Made by a program: the position numbers and the translations under genes. A stretch of DNA of 64,000 bases from NCBI GenBank assembly GCA_049670505.1, contig JBATTK010000133.1, positions 1 through 64,000 of the forward strand, in the 5' to 3' direction. A model generated the notes under the pieces. It saw only the letters and a program-made list of their open reading frames with translations. It did no database searches and was not told the DNA's origin. The DNA is from JBATTK01 sp049670505 (GTDB lineage Bacteria; Bacteroidota; Bacteroidia; Flavobacteriales; Flavobacteriaceae). This document shows positions 63,904 to 64,000 of the stretch, one piece after another (the first letter of the stretch is position 1; every line of letters starts with the position of its first letter).

Positions 63904-64000
63904 CTGGGTGAGGTGAAAATATAAAATTTTGGTTTTTGGCCCCAAGGTCAAAATACCTGTATTGGGCTTCGTCGAAATGAAACCGAAAAAAGCACCCTCT

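Overview
The window comes from a member of the Bacteroidota, almost certainly a marine-type Flavobacteriaceae (Maribacter/Zobellia/Arenibacter-like; genus is a guess). Evidence: promoters of the TTTG-N19/20-TAnnTTTG type, an alternative complex III operon fused in order with an aa3 oxidase, the gliding/T9SS protein SprA, a DUF2723 protein, a 410-residue NusA and the maeB-ruvA-sprA-gcvH order.

Layout. 1-7.0 kb: a truncated DUF2723 membrane protein (minus), tRNA-Gln(UUG), then rimP-nusA-infB behind a leader that contains a terminator-like hairpin. 7.1-19.5 kb: a SPOR-domain protein (minus), then actABCDEF-coxBA, i.e. quinol:cytochrome c oxidoreductase (ACIII) plus cytochrome oxidase, closed by a terminator. 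19.6-20.8 kb: a DUF2807 protein and a MITE-like element. 20.8-31.3 kb: a complete reductive pyrimidine catabolic cluster (PreTA, dihydropyrimidinase, ureidopropionase-type amidase, aminotransferase, acylating semialdehyde dehydrogenase, NCS1 permease), interrupted by a four-helix-bundle gene and by heptamer repeats. 31.4-34.9 kb: acyl-CoA oxidase (minus) and ruvB.

34.9-47.5 kb is an accessory region: a P450, four paralogous regulators that join a DUF4242 domain, a decayed nucleotide-cyclase-like domain and an AraC HTH, a TsdA-type cytochrome with two DsrE-like exported proteins and a TauE/SafE permease, and an NTF2-cupin lipoprotein with a BBE-type flavoenzyme. It ends in a decayed copy of the 3' part of ruvB. 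Three promoters here share a 21-bp-spaced direct repeat at a fixed distance from the -7 box, which links the regulators to the sulfur and lipoprotein/flavoenzyme operons. 47.6-64 kb: a collagen-like lipoprotein, queG, a sodium/solute symporter, maeB, ruvA, sprA, gcvH, a VanZ protein and a TonB protein.

The most unusual signals are (i) a family of heptanucleotide-periodic intergenic tracts, perfect (11 x CTAACAT touching the ruvA start codon) or strongly degenerate (about 30 units upstream of gcvH); (ii) decayed duplicates of gene 3' ends (ruvB, preT, queG); and (iii) the DUF4242/cyclase-like/AraC regulators with their shared operator.
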